From Mucilaginibacter sp. SG564 (GTDB taxonomy: Bacteria; Bacteroidota; Bacteroidia; Sphingobacteriales; Sphingobacteriaceae), in assembly GCF_013149275.1 (NCBI RefSeq), contig NZ_JABGNA010000016.1, positions 1 through 64,000 on the forward strand: DNA of 64,000 nt. Reading direction: 5' to 3'. Position numbers and translations under genes: made by a program. Shown piece after piece: positions 9,595-19,137 of this stretch; the first letter of the stretch is position 1; each line of letters begins with the position of its first letter. The notes under the pieces are model-generated. The model ran no database searches. It was not told where the DNA came from and worked only from the letters and a program-made list of their open reading frames with translations.

Positions 9595-11103
9595 ATGAAG
9601 ATTTTAAAATATATAAAAATAATGCTCATTGTTGGTCTTTTAGGATCTGTAGTGAGTGCTTGTAAAAAGGTAGAGCCATCAACCGCTATTGATGAAAAAG
9701 TAGCCCTGGGCGATTCCTCGCATATAGCAACGGCTACCATTGGTAATTATGCCGTGCTCCGGAACCCCGATTATGTAAGAAGCGGGCATTTCCTGATGGA
9801 ATACCCTGGTGATAATATAGCACAGGGGCAACCATCATCAGATGATCTTTCCAGGTGTTACCGGTATAATCATATCCCGACAGGCGGTCATGCTACCGCT
9901 TTTTGGAAACAGGCTTATCACCTGGTAGCAGCGGCTAACAAGATCATAGCTGCTATCCCGGATAACGCTTCAACAAGTTTAAAACAACTAAAAGGAGAAA
10001 ATCTTTACCTGCGTGCCATGGCTGAATTTAACCTCGTACGTATTTTTGGCAGGCCATATACACAAGGTAACGGCAGTAATCCGGGTGTGCCGATATTGGT
10101 AGAAACCAGTAACGACATTGCTCCGGCGCGTAGTTCGGTAAAAGATGTATACAGCGCGGTATTGGCCGATCTTTTAAAAGCCGCCGACCTGATGACCGTT
10201 GCTAATCAGAATGTATATGCATCCAAAGAGGTGGCTTACGCATTATTATCACGCGTTTATTTATACATGAATGATAATGCCAATGCTATTAAATATGCCA
10301 ACCTGGTCATCAATTCTGGCCGTTATGGTTTATTGCAGGGCGGTGATTATCAGAACTACTTTAGCGGTGTGCCCGAAAACAACAAGGAAACCATTTTCTG
10401 TATAAAGTATACAAAAACGCAGGATCAGGGCTTTAGCGCTATCGGCTCTATGTATTACAGTGGCCAGGGCCCGGATGGTACCAGTTCTTTAACCACTCCC
10501 GGTGGACAAGGCAATACCGGCTGGGGCGAGGTGTACGCTTCAAAAACTTATGTGGAGGATCTGGATAAATACCCTAACGACCTTCGCCATAGCTTCATTG
10601 CACCATACACCATTGCAGGTGTTTTACAATACAATCCAAAATTGACACCCAAGACACCGATGTATTACATTACCAAGTACAGTTTTCAGGAAGGTATAGT
10701 AACGCTGAGTTCGCCGGTATACCTGCGCCTTGCCGAAATGTATTTGAACCGTGCCGAAGCCAACGCTAAACTGGGCAACAGTCAGGCGGCTCTTGATGAT
10801 GTTAACATCATTCGTACCCGGGCGGGCATACCTACGCTTACTTTGACCGATGTGGCCGCTAACCGTGTATTGGCCGCGGTGCTGGAAGAGCGTCGCCTGG
10901 AGTTTGCTTTTGAAGGACAGCGGTCTTATGATCTGTACAGGAATAACTTACCTATGGTACGTAATTACCCGGGTACGCACGCGCTCAACAACACACCAAC
11001 AACCAATATTATGCAAACGGTAGCGCCTACCGATCCGCGGGTGATATTCTTTATCCCACAAACAGAAATTGATAATAACCCAAAACTTACACAAAATCCA
11101 TAG
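9595..11103 (+). CDS. SusD/RagB family glycan-binding outer membrane lipoprotein
   Basis: A 502-residue surface lipoprotein. The signal peptide ends in a lipobox (SVVSAC, Cys at about residue 23). TPR-like helices carry the SusD substrate-binding fold, and the C-terminal family motifs are clear: PVYLRLAEMYLNRAEA, ALDDVNIIRTRAGIP and LEERRLEFAFEGQRSYDLYR. It forms the lid of the SusC transporter and captures oligosaccharides. It lies 11 bases after susC and is certainly cotranscribed. A 119-base gap with two small hairpins follows before the large hydrolase gene, a possible site of partial termination or mRNA processing. Confidence 0.95.
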   Translation: MKILKYIKIMLIVGLLGSVVSACKKVEPSTAIDEKVALGDSSHIATATIGNYAVLRNPDYVRSGHFLMEYPGDNIAQGQPSSDDLSRCYRYNHIPTGGHATAFWKQAYHLVAAANKIIAAIPDNASTSLKQLKGENLYLRAMAEFNLVRIFGRPYTQGNGSNPGVPILVETSNDIAPARSSVKDVYSAVLADLLKAADLMTVANQNVYASKEVAYALLSRVYLYMNDNANAIKYANLVINSGRYGLLQGGDYQNYFSGVPENNKETIFCIKYTKTQDQGFSAIGSMYYSGQGPDGTSSLTTPGGQGNTGWGEVYASKTYVEDLDKYPNDLRHSFIAPYTIAGVLQYNPKLTPKTPMYYITKYSFQEGIVTLSSPVYLRLAEMYLNRAEANAKLGNSQAALDDVNIIRTRAGIPTLTLTDVAANRVLAAVLEERRLEFAFEGQRSYDLYRNNLPMVRNYPGTHALNNTPTTNIMQTVAPTDPRVIFFIPQTEIDNNPKLTQNP

Positions 11104-11108
11104 CATAA

Positions 11109-11195
11109 AAGCCATGCCATTATAGGTATGGCACTATACAGCAAACAGATATTTTATTTAATATTACACAAGGAGGGGTAACACCCTCTTTTTGA
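11109..11195 (+). terminator. hairpins between susD and the hydrolase gene, possible attenuator
   Basis: Just after the susD stop is a stem of GCCATGCC with GGTATGGC around a short loop. Further on, a short stem GAGGG/CCCTC near 11173-11188 is followed by TTTTT. The second resembles a weak intrinsic terminator. Together they may lower expression of downstream genes relative to susCD, a common pattern in such operons. Confidence 0.35.
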
Positions 11196-11222
11196 ATTTA
11201 TATCTGTGATTTATACGATATT

Positions 11223-14201
11223 ATGAAAAGACAACTCTTTGCGCTCATTTTCCTGCTACCTGCTCTTGCGGCACAAGCCCAAAAAATACCTTATACCAAT
11301 TGTAAAAGCTGCTGGCTGCCCGATTCGTTGGGAAATCATCGGGTAGTTTTAACTTTTACCGGCACAGGTAAGGCAGCCAAAGCGCTCATTCCATGGAGAA
11401 GGAGAGATAATGATCCGGAAAACAAACGGGTGATTATTGAGGATGCCCATACCAAGCAAAAAGTGACCAATGTAAAATTGGGCGCCATTACCCGTGAAAG
11501 CGGCGAAGTGGTTTTTGAACCCACATCGGGCAAGGGGACTTACTTTGTGTATTACATGCCTTATAAAAATGAGGGCAAGTCCAACTATCCGCGAGGTATC
11601 TATATGAAACCGGAAAATACCGCCTCACCTGCATGGTTAAACAGCCTGGGCAATAATATCCCGGCGGCCACAGTAAAAGAGTTTCAGTCGGTAGATGCTT
11701 TCAATAGCTTTTACCCGATGGAAGTGAGCGCCACCAAAAATGAAACGGACGCGCTGATCGCTAAACATAAAAGCGAATCGTTTTTAGTTTTTCCGGAGGA
11801 TAGGTTGAACTCTATCCGGATGACCAAAGACCTGCCCCAGCGCTGGATAGAACTTGGTCCGCAAAGTAAATATACCGGCTCAGCATTACGCGGCGAAAAC
11901 TTTTCGTTCCAATTGGGTGTATACGCCCTGCAAAACCTGGATGATGTAAAGGTTACTTTCAGCGATCTGAAAAGCGCGACCGGTAAAAAGATCCCGGCTT
12001 CGGCTTTGTTCTGTATCAATACAGGCGGTACGGCTTATGACGGTTCGCCGCTGACCAAAACAGTGAGCGTAACTACCGGAACTATCCAGGCTTTATGGTG
12101 TGGTATTGATGTACCTGCAAGCGCAATGGCGGCTGGTTATACCGGCAAGGCTACGATTAGCAACGGCAAAACGGCCAAAGAGATTCTATTATCTCTGAAA
12201 GTAAACCCGGCATTAGCCAAAAACGGAGGTGTGGATGAACCCTGGAAAATGACCCGCCTGGGTTGGCTGAATTCCACCATGGCGCAAAAAAATACGGTGA
12301 TAGCACCTTATAAACCACTGGTAGTAAAAAATAACACGGTAGAACTATTGGGTAGAAAAGTAGAGGTGAACAGCGATGGTTTCCCGAAACAGATCCAGAC
12401 TTTCTTTACTCCTGAAATGACCGAATACGCCGACGCACCCAACAACCTGCTGACCGAGGCTATCCACTTTCATTTCCTGAACACCGCCGGTAAAAACATC
12501 AAGCTGAAAAGCCAGGGCCTGCAATTCATCAAGCAAGAGCCAGGTACGGTGCAGTGGACAGCCACCAGCGCCAACGATAGCTTACAGATGGAAGTAAGCG
12601 CTTCTATGGAGTTTGATGGTTTTATAGCCTATACCGTGAAGGTAAAAGCCTTGCAGGATGTGAGTTTTAAAGATATTACCATGCATATCCCTTTTAAACG
12701 GGATGTGGCCAAATACATGATGGGCCTGGGCCAAAAAGGCGGCTATCGCCCCGAAAACTTTGAATGGAAATGGGATGTTACCCATAAAAATCAGGATGGC
12801 GCCTGGATTGGCAACGTAAACGCAGGCTTGCAGTATTCGCTGCGCGATGAAAAATATGTGCGGCCGCTGAATACCAACTTCTATCTGCAAAAGCCGCTCA
12901 TTCTGCCATCATCATGGGGTAATGGCGACAAAGGTGGCATCAACGTAAAAGACGACGGCAAAGCGGTGCTGGCCAATAATTACAGCGGCGAACGCAAGTT
13001 GAGCAAAGGTGATGTGCTATATTACAACTTCAACTTGTTGATCACGCCTTTCCATACCATCAATACCGATTTTCAGTGGGCTACCCGTTTTTATCATGCC
13101 TACAAACCTATCGATACCATAAAACAAGCTGGTGCCACGGTGATCAATATTCACCACGCCACCGCTATCAACCCCAATATCAATTACCCCTTCATCGCCT
13201 GGAAAGCCATGAAGGCTTATGACGATTCGGCACATGCCGAGGGTTTAAAGGTGAAGATCTATAATACCATCCGCGAGTTATCCAATCACGCTTATGAAAC
13301 CTTTGCTTTACGGAGTTTGGGACATGAGATCTATTCGCCGGGTAAAGGCGGAGGTTTCAGCTGGCTGCAGGAGCACATTGGCGATGATTACATTGCCGCC
13401 TGGTTTGTTCCCGAAATTAAAGATGCCGCTATTATCAACAGTGGTATGAACCGCTGGCACAATTACTATGTGGAGGGCATGAACTGGCTCACCCAGAACG
13501 TAGGCATCGACGGGATTTACCTGGACGACGTGGCTTTTGACCGTGTAACTATGAAACGCGTTAAACGGGTGTTGACCAAAGATGGGCATCCCGGTATCAT
13601 CGACCTGCATTCGGCCAACCAATACAACAAAAGTGATGGTTTTAACAACAGCGCCAACCTGTATATGGAGCATTTTCCATACCTCAACCGCCTGTGGTTT
13701 GGGGAGTATTTTGATTACGAAAAGAATAGTCCGGATTTTTTCCTGACCGAAGTAAGCGGTATTCCATTTGGTTTAATGGGCGAAATGTTACAGGATGGCG
13801 GCAACAAATGGCGTGGAATGGTTTACGGCATGACCAACCGCATGCCCTGGAGCGATGGCGCCGATCCGCGCCCGATATGGAAAGTTTGGGACGATTTTGG
13901 CATCAAAGGTACCAAAATGATAGGCTACTGGGTTGATGATAACCCGGTGAAGACCGACCATGATAAAGTACTGGCTACCATCTACAAAAAAGATGGTGCT
14001 GTACTGGTTTCCATAGCCAGCTGGGAGGATAGCGATACCGAGATCCAGCTAAAAATTGACTGGAAAAAATTAGGCATTGACCCAAGTAAAGCAACGATCA
14101 CCGCGCCGGAGATCAGGAGTTTTCAACCCGCCAAAACATTTGGTTTGAATGATAAGATCCCGGTTGAAAAAGCCAAAGGCTGGCTGCTGATCATTAAATA
14201 A
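11223..14201 (+). CDS. large secreted glycoside hydrolase-like protein (GH123 N-domain/DUF6067-like, tentative)
   Basis: A 992-residue exported protein with a signal peptide ending near residue 20 (AAQAQ). Residues about 25-330 look like beta-sandwich modules; 330-640 resemble a beta-rich domain of the supersandwich type; 640-930 look like a TIM-barrel catalytic region with GIDGIYLDDVAFDR (paired Asp), FPYLNRLWFGEYFDYE and TEVSGIPFGLMGEM. The C-terminus is a small beta domain. This architecture fits the DUF6067/GH123_N proteins of Bacteroidota, whose characterised relatives act on N-acetylgalactosamine glycans. I assign this from memory of the family's appearance, so the exact family and substrate remain open. 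It sits in the SusCD operon, five bases before the DUF3472 gene. Confidence 0.6.
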   Translation: MKRQLFALIFLLPALAAQAQKIPYTNCKSCWLPDSLGNHRVVLTFTGTGKAAKALIPWRRRDNDPENKRVIIEDAHTKQKVTNVKLGAITRESGEVVFEPTSGKGTYFVYYMPYKNEGKSNYPRGIYMKPENTASPAWLNSLGNNIPAATVKEFQSVDAFNSFYPMEVSATKNETDALIAKHKSESFLVFPEDRLNSIRMTKDLPQRWIELGPQSKYTGSALRGENFSFQLGVYALQNLDDVKVTFSDLKSATGKKIPASALFCINTGGTAYDGSPLTKTVSVTTGTIQALWCGIDVPASAMAAGYTGKATISNGKTAKEILLSLKVNPALAKNGGVDEPWKMTRLGWLNSTMAQKNTVIAPYKPLVVKNNTVELLGRKVEVNSDGFPKQIQTFFTPEMTEYADAPNNLLTEAIHFHFLNTAGKNIKLKSQGLQFIKQEPGTVQWTATSANDSLQMEVSASMEFDGFIAYTVKVKALQDVSFKDITMHIPFKRDVAKYMMGLGQKGGYRPENFEWKWDVTHKNQDGAWIGNVNAGLQYSLRDEKYVRPLNTNFYLQKPLILPSSWGNGDKGGINVKDDGKAVLANNYSGERKLSKGDVLYYNFNLLITPFHTINTDFQWATRFYHAYKPIDTIKQAGATVINIHHATAINPNINYPFIAWKAMKAYDDSAHAEGLKVKIYNTIRELSNHAYETFALRSLGHEIYSPGKGGGFSWLQEHIGDDYIAAWFVPEIKDAAIINSGMNRWHNYYVEGMNWLTQNVGIDGIYLDDVAFDRVTMKRVKRVLTKDGHPGIIDLHSANQYNKSDGFNNSANLYMEHFPYLNRLWFGEYFDYEKNSPDFFLTEVSGIPFGLMGEMLQDGGNKWRGMVYGMTNRMPWSDGADPRPIWKVWDDFGIKGTKMIGYWVDDNPVKTDHDKVLATIYKKDGAVLVSIASWEDSDTEIQLKIDWKKLGIDPSKATITAPEIRSFQPAKTFGLNDKIPVEKAKGWLLIIK

Positions 14202-14206
14202 ACGAT

Positions 14207-15526
14207 ATGATTAATAAAAAACAAATAAGCAGGATATTATGCGCCTGCGCCACTTTTACACTCCTGCAATTGAGCAGTCAGGCTACTGCTCTTCCGGCAG
14301 ACAGTACTCTCACAGTACCACTGGGCGGCAATGCCTGGGTAAATAAGAACGCACAAGCCATTATTGACAATGCTGGTCTGAACAATTGGAGCAGTAACAC
14401 CGATGTGATAAGCGTATATGTACGCCTGGAAGCTGCCGGCGATCTGAAAATAGCGCTGCGCTTGCAGGTGCCCGAAGGTAATAGTACCATCAAAGTATCG
14501 GCGGGGCAAAGCGTGTTGACCAAAACGGTATCTAATCAGGAAGCCGCTGTTGTTGACTTTGGCACCGCCCACATTAAAGCCGCGGGCTATCTGCAAATAA
14601 AACTGCAGGGCTTAAAAAAGAGCGGCAAGGTATTCGCCCAGGTGAGTGACCTGTTATTGAGCGGCCCGGCTACGGCCAATGGCGCTGAGTATACTAAGGA
14701 TAATCACGACAATTATTTTCACTGGGGCAGGAGAGGGCCATCAGTGCACCTGAACTATCCATTGCCAGACGAAGCCAAAACTACCACCGAATGGTTCTAC
14801 AACGAGGTGACTGTTCCTGTAGGTAACGATGTGCTGGGTTCGTATTTTATGGCTGATGGTTTTACGGGTGGCTATTTCGGTATGCAGGTAAACTCGCCAA
14901 CAGAGCGCCATGTGTTGTTCTCTATCTGGAGCCCCTTCAATACTGATGATCCTAAAAGCATCCCCGATAGTTTAAAAATTCACCTGTTAAAGAAAGGAGC
15001 AGGTGTACACGGTGGCGAATTTGGCGGAGAAGGATCTGGTGGGCAAAGCTATATGAATTATCCCTGGGTGGCAGGTAAAACCTACGCCTTTTTGATACAT
15101 GCCCAGGCTGATGCCGCGGCTAAAACCACCATATTTACTGCCTATTTTAAACCTGCCGATCAAAGTATCTGGCAACTGGTGGCCAGCTTTAAACGACCGA
15201 TGTCGGGCTTTTATTTAAAAGGCTTGTACTCGTTCCTTGAAAATTTTGATCCGGAAATGGGTAATACGGAGCGCCGTGTAAACTTTGGTAATGGCTGGCT
15301 GATAGATACAAATGGTAAATGGTACCCGCTCACCAAAGCCCTTTTTACCGGCGATGCTACTGCAAATATCAAATACAGAAAGGATTACGGCGGAGGTGTA
15401 CAGGGCGATCATTTTTACCTCAGAAATTGTGGATTTTTTAATGATTTTTCGACCTTAAGAAGCGATCTTAGTCGCCAACAATCAGGTATGGCCCACCCCA
15501 CCATCGATTTTAATAAATTACCTTAA
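14207..15526 (+). CDS. DUF5077/DUF3472 domain secreted protein
   Basis: A 439-residue exported protein. A signal peptide ends near residue 29 (ATALPAD). Residues about 33-150 resemble DUF5077, a beta-sandwich carbohydrate-binding-like domain, and about 165-430 match DUF3472 (HWGRRGPSVHLNYPLP, then FTGGYFGMQVNS, ILFSIWSPF-like and the Gly-rich GGEFGGEGSGGQSYMNYPW). DUF3472 proteins occur in polysaccharide-utilisation operons of Bacteroidota, but no activity is firmly established that I know of. The Trp- and Gly-rich sheet suggests glycan binding or cleavage. The gene starts five bases after the large hydrolase, so the two are cotranscribed. Confidence 0.8.
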   Translation: MINKKQISRILCACATFTLLQLSSQATALPADSTLTVPLGGNAWVNKNAQAIIDNAGLNNWSSNTDVISVYVRLEAAGDLKIALRLQVPEGNSTIKVSAGQSVLTKTVSNQEAAVVDFGTAHIKAAGYLQIKLQGLKKSGKVFAQVSDLLLSGPATANGAEYTKDNHDNYFHWGRRGPSVHLNYPLPDEAKTTTEWFYNEVTVPVGNDVLGSYFMADGFTGGYFGMQVNSPTERHVLFSIWSPFNTDDPKSIPDSLKIHLLKKGAGVHGGEFGGEGSGGQSYMNYPWVAGKTYAFLIHAQADAAAKTTIFTAYFKPADQSIWQLVASFKRPMSGFYLKGLYSFLENFDPEMGNTERRVNFGNGWLIDTNGKWYPLTKALFTGDATANIKYRKDYGGGVQGDHFYLRNCGFFNDFSTLRSDLSRQQSGMAHPTIDFNKLP

Positions 15527-15529
15527 TAA

Positions 15530-15637
15530 TAGTATCAAGTAGTTAGTATCAAGTATCAAGACCATCCGCAGGGTATCCGAGAGTTTATTACTGCTAAGAA
15601 AAAAGTCTTGATACTTGATACTAGCTACTTGATACTA
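15530..15637. repeat. 33-base inverted repeat (TAGTATCAAG family) within the glycan operon
   Basis: Two 33-base arms (15530-15562 and 15605-15637) are inverted with a single mismatch and separated by 42 bases. Each arm itself contains the unit AGTATCAAG three times as direct repeats. It lies between the DUF3472 stop and the GTG start of the GH35 gene. In RNA it would form a long hairpin that could stabilise or terminate the upstream message. It looks like a dispersed intergenic repeat, not an operator. Confidence 0.8.
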
Positions 15638-15654
15638 AAACAAAACAGCAATCC

Positions 15655-17454
15655 GTGAAAAAGTACCTTTTACCCTTACTCTTTTTATTACCTGTGCTGT
15701 GTTTTGCGCAGGATAAGCATGTGTTTAGCCTCAGCAAAAACGAGTTTCTGCTTGATGGCAAACCTTTCCAGATCATCAGCGGCGAAATGCATCCGGCCCG
15801 TATCCCCCGTGAATACTGGCGCGACCGTATCCGCATGACCAAGGCTATGGGCTGTAACACCATCGCGGCCTATGTGTTTTGGAATTACCATGAGGCTACC
15901 CCGGGTGTTTTCGACTTTAAAACAGGTAACCATGATATTGCCGAATTTATCCGCATTTGTAAGGAAGAGGGCATGTGGGTACTGCTGCGTCCCGGTCCGT
16001 ACGTTTGCGCCGAGTGGGATTTTGGCGGATTGCCATCATGGCTGTTAAAAATTCCCGATATTAAAGTACGTTGTATGGACACCCGTTACATGAGCGCGGT
16101 AAGCCGTTATGTGGCCCATCTGGCAGCCGAGGTTAAATCATTGCAATGCACCAATGGCGGCCCTATCATCATGTCGCAGATTGAGAATGAATATGGCAGC
16201 TATGCTAACGATAAAACCTACCTGGAGGCCCTGCGTAAATTATGGGTGCAAAATGGCATCACTGTGCCATTTTATACTGCCGATGGCGCTACGCCTTTTA
16301 TGCTCGAAGCCGGTAATATCGATGGCGCGGCTATCGGTCTTGACAGCGGCACCAGTGATGAGGATTTTGCCCAGGCTACCAAACGCAACCCCAATGTGCC
16401 ATCATTCAGCAGTGAAACTTATCCGGGCTGGTTAACCCACTGGAAAGAGAAATTCGCCAAGCCTGATACCAATGGTTTGAAGAAAGAGATTACTTACCTG
16501 CTTGAGAACCATAAATCATTTAACCTGTACGTAATTCATGGCGGTACCAACTTTGGCTTTACTGCGGGTGCCAACGCGTTTTCGGCTACCCAATACCAAC
16601 CAGATTTGACCAGCTATGATTACGATGCACCCATCAGTGAGCAGGGGCAGGCAACCCCTAAATACTATATGCTGCGTAATCTCATCAGCAAATACGTAAA
16701 ATATAAAATTCCGGCTGTACCACAGGCTGCTAAAGCCATCAGCATACCGGCTATTACTTTAAGTCCGTTAACCAGTATCTGGCAGCAGTTGCCTAAACCA
16801 TTCCTGTCGCCACAGCCGCAGCCGATGGAATATTATGATCAAAACCAGGGCCTGATGCTTTACCGCACCAAACTTATTGGTCATAAAAAAGGTACGCTTA
16901 CCATTACCGAACCGCATGATTATGCTATGGTTTTTGTAGATGGTAAACTCATCGATACTGTTTACCGCGATGGCGGCAAATGGAACATCAAGATCCCCGA
17001 AAGCAGCAGTAAAAACCCGGTACTGGATATCCTGGTAGAAGGCATGGGCCACATTAACTTTGCCCAGTATATCATCGACCGTAAAGGTATCACCGACCGG
17101 GTAACCCTCAACGGCATGACCCTGATGGACTGGCAGATCTATCCTTTACCCATGACTGAAGCTTTTATCAAAACATTGAAACCGGCAAAAGCCGAGGCTG
17201 ATGCCAAAGGCATGTTCTACAAAGGCACGTTTAATCTGCAGGAAACCGGCGACACCTTTTTCGACCTGAGCAATTACGCCAAGGGCATTATTTATGTGAA
17301 CGGCCATAACCTGGGCAGGTACTGGAACACTGGTCCGCAGCAAAGGCTGTACTGCCCGGCTTCATGGCTTAAAAAAGGCAGCAACGAGATTTTGGTTTTC
17401 GATTTCCACCAGAACGAAGCCAAAACCATCAGCGGTAAAACTACTTTGGAGTAG
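15655..17454 (+). CDS. secreted GH35 beta-galactosidase
   Basis: A 599-residue glycoside hydrolase family 35 enzyme that removes terminal beta-galactose. Signal peptide to about residue 19 (LPVLCFAQ). The TIM barrel starts at LDGKPFQIISGEMHPARIP and shows family motifs RPGPYVCAEWDFGGLPSWL, the acid/base region QIENEYGSY (175-183), nucleophile region SSETYPGWLTHW (Glu about 254) and HGGTNFGFTAGAN. C-terminal jelly-roll domains end with GIIYVNGHNLGRYWNTGPQQRLY, typical of GH35. The start is GTG, supported by the signal peptide immediately following. It is the last gene of the SusCD operon, but a 33-base inverted repeat separates it from DUF3472, so it may be expressed at a different level. Confidence 0.93.
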   Translation: MKKYLLPLLFLLPVLCFAQDKHVFSLSKNEFLLDGKPFQIISGEMHPARIPREYWRDRIRMTKAMGCNTIAAYVFWNYHEATPGVFDFKTGNHDIAEFIRICKEEGMWVLLRPGPYVCAEWDFGGLPSWLLKIPDIKVRCMDTRYMSAVSRYVAHLAAEVKSLQCTNGGPIIMSQIENEYGSYANDKTYLEALRKLWVQNGITVPFYTADGATPFMLEAGNIDGAAIGLDSGTSDEDFAQATKRNPNVPSFSSETYPGWLTHWKEKFAKPDTNGLKKEITYLLENHKSFNLYVIHGGTNFGFTAGANAFSATQYQPDLTSYDYDAPISEQGQATPKYYMLRNLISKYVKYKIPAVPQAAKAISIPAITLSPLTSIWQQLPKPFLSPQPQPMEYYDQNQGLMLYRTKLIGHKKGTLTITEPHDYAMVFVDGKLIDTVYRDGGKWNIKIPESSSKNPVLDILVEGMGHINFAQYIIDRKGITDRVTLNGMTLMDWQIYPLPMTEAFIKTLKPAKAEADAKGMFYKGTFNLQETGDTFFDLSNYAKGIIYVNGHNLGRYWNTGPQQRLYCPASWLKKGSNEILVFDFHQNEAKTISGKTTLE

Positions 17455-17545
17455 GGGGGAGATAGAAGCAAGAGGTTAGAATCAAGAACCAAGGCTTTTC
17501 TTTACCTGTCTGAAATTCGCAGAATTAGAATAAGCAGCAGATATG

Positions 17546-17578
17546 AAACTTACGAAGTTTTCAAAACTTCGTAAGTTT
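17546..17578. repeat. palindromic repeat, CTTACGAAGTTTT family, copy 1
   Basis: Perfect 16-base arms (AAACTTACGAAGTTTT at 17546-17561 and its complement at 17563-17578) around one base. A closely related palindrome is at 23648-23682. The bases 17603-17640 that follow include GACGGGCTCAGAATGACA, part of another widespread Bacteroidota intergenic repeat. The gap 17455-17672 holds no gene. Confidence 0.75.
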
Positions 17579-17672
17579 TGCATAGTGGGTAGGTCTCCGC
17601 GCTCCACTCTTCGACGGGCTCAGAATGACACCCTTTTTGTTTTTCTAAATAAATAGGTAAATTCAATACCCA

Positions 17673-18242
17673 ATGACAGACCTTTCGAAAATAAAAGATT
17701 CATTGCTAAAAACTCATCCTTTCGCGGAAGAACAATTAGATCAGTTTACTGGTAGGTTAATCTTCCAAAGGTTCAACAAAAGGGAATTTCTACTGAAGTC
17801 TGGTCAAATTTCTAAGGGCATTACCTTCATCCTCAGTGGCAGTTTAAGGCTATATAACAAAACAGGAGATAAGGAGTTGACCCTTAACTTTTTTACCGAA
17901 AATACCTGGTTAGCCGATTTGGAAAGTTTACTAACACAGCAGTCATCGACCAATTATATCGAAGCATTTGAGGATACCAGTGCAGCGACAATAATGCTTA
18001 AAGATCTTCACTGGTTAATGGATAACTATCCGGATTTCCGAATGCTGAATAAATTGCTAACCGGTCTTCATATTTCAACAATGCACCTGGCATCTATCAA
18101 AACCAAAAATCCCGATGAGCGTTATCATGAACTATTGACAACGCATCCTGATTGGTTAAACCGTTTCCCGCAAAACCAAATTGCCTCTTACTTAGGCATG
18201 GCGCCCGAAACATTAAGCAGGGTAAGGGCAAGACTGAGCTGA
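17673..18242 (+). CDS. Crp/Fnr family transcriptional regulator
   Basis: A 189-residue regulator with an N-terminal cyclic-nucleotide-binding-like beta-barrel (FNKREFLLKSGQISKGITFILSGSLRLY, about 33-65) and a long dimer helix. The short C-terminal DNA-binding segment (NQIASYLGMAPETLSRVRARLS) ends the protein, as is usual in the short Bacteroidota Crp group. The residues binding the cAMP phosphate in E. coli CRP are not conserved, so the ligand, if any, is unknown. It stands alone between repeats and the ankyrin gene 66 bases downstream. Confidence 0.85.
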   Translation: MTDLSKIKDSLLKTHPFAEEQLDQFTGRLIFQRFNKREFLLKSGQISKGITFILSGSLRLYNKTGDKELTLNFFTENTWLADLESLLTQQSSTNYIEAFEDTSAATIMLKDLHWLMDNYPDFRMLNKLLTGLHISTMHLASIKTKNPDERYHELLTTHPDWLNRFPQNQIASYLGMAPETLSRVRARLS

Positions 18243-18308
18243 TTTTCTTGATCGTGGTCAATTGTTAATTCGCCTTATTTAAACCACTTTTATAAAACTA
18301 AAAATGGA

Positions 18309-18956
18309 ATGGAAACAATGAAAAAATTGATTGACCATAAAGATTACCAGGGCATAGAACAGGCGCTTACCAATAACCGCAATCTGGCTAATGAAGGTAT
18401 TCCATATGATAGCGTAAACACCACCCTGGCCCATCCACTGCACCGCCTCTGCGACGGGGTATTTTCCAGAACCTATACCGATGCGGAAGCTGTTGAAATG
18501 GCTCGGATATTTTTAGCGCATGGAGCGAATATTAATGGTAATGAGGAGTTGATTGCAAAACAGGATACCCCCCTTGTTGCCGCGGCAAGCCTGCACGCCG
18601 ACCAGGTGGCTATTTTATATATCGAAAGCGGTGCCGATTTAAATCACGCGGGCTGCCATGGGGGTACGGCTTTACATTGGGCAGCCTGGTGCGGCCGGGC
18701 TCAAGTGGTTAAAAAACTGGTAGCGGAAGGCGCGGAGACCAATAAGTTATGTATCGATTTTAAAGCTACACCGCTCTTTTGGGCCGTTCACGGATTAAAG
18801 AACGGTGGCGCAACCAGTTCATCCAATTATTTAGAATGCGTCAGGATCTTGGTCCAGGCAGGCGCAGATAAAAACATCCCCAATTGCGATGGGAATATAC
18901 CTCTCGAATTATTAGATGATGGGGATTGGGAATTGAAAGCATTATTGAAGGATTGA
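18309..18956 (+). CDS. ankyrin repeat protein
   Basis: A 215-residue protein built of ankyrin repeats without a signal peptide. Recognisable repeat cores are AEAVEMARIFLAHGANINGNEE, DTPLVAAASLHADQVAILYIESGADLNHAG, GTALHWAAWCGRAQVVKKLVAEGAETN, and a last one ending VQAGADKNIPNCDGNIPLELL. It is likely a cytosolic protein-interaction scaffold, but the partner is unknown. It starts 66 bases after the Crp/Fnr gene in the same direction and may share its transcript. An in-frame ATG at 18318 is an alternative start. Confidence 0.85.
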   Translation: METMKKLIDHKDYQGIEQALTNNRNLANEGIPYDSVNTTLAHPLHRLCDGVFSRTYTDAEAVEMARIFLAHGANINGNEELIAKQDTPLVAAASLHADQVAILYIESGADLNHAGCHGGTALHWAAWCGRAQVVKKLVAEGAETNKLCIDFKATPLFWAVHGLKNGGATSSSNYLECVRILVQAGADKNIPNCDGNIPLELLDDGDWELKALLKD

Positions 18957-18987
18957 CATTAGTGCTTAAGCCTTGAATGGAAATAAA

Positions 18988-19073
18988 TTTGTCATGCTGA
19001 ACGGAGTGAAGCATCTATTGTGCGATTATACATATATGCTGAAGAAGATCCTTCGTTCCTCAGGATGACAAAA
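18988..19073. repeat. dispersed repeat with TGTCATGCTGA / TCAGGATGACA inverted ends
   Basis: A non-coding element of about 86 bases whose ends are imperfect inverted complements (TTTGTCATGCTGAACGG at left, CCTCAGGATGACAAAA at right). It has the look of the tgtcatgctgaacg...cctcaggatgaca repeats common in Bacteroidota intergenic DNA. It lies between convergent genes, the ankyrin protein and the sulfatase, so it may also act as a bidirectional hairpin. Confidence 0.7.
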
Positions 19074-19137
19074 AGCGCTCTTAGCCGCTGGCGCACGCGT
19101 GCCGCGTGGGACTCTATACAGCTCTATCAAAAATCAG

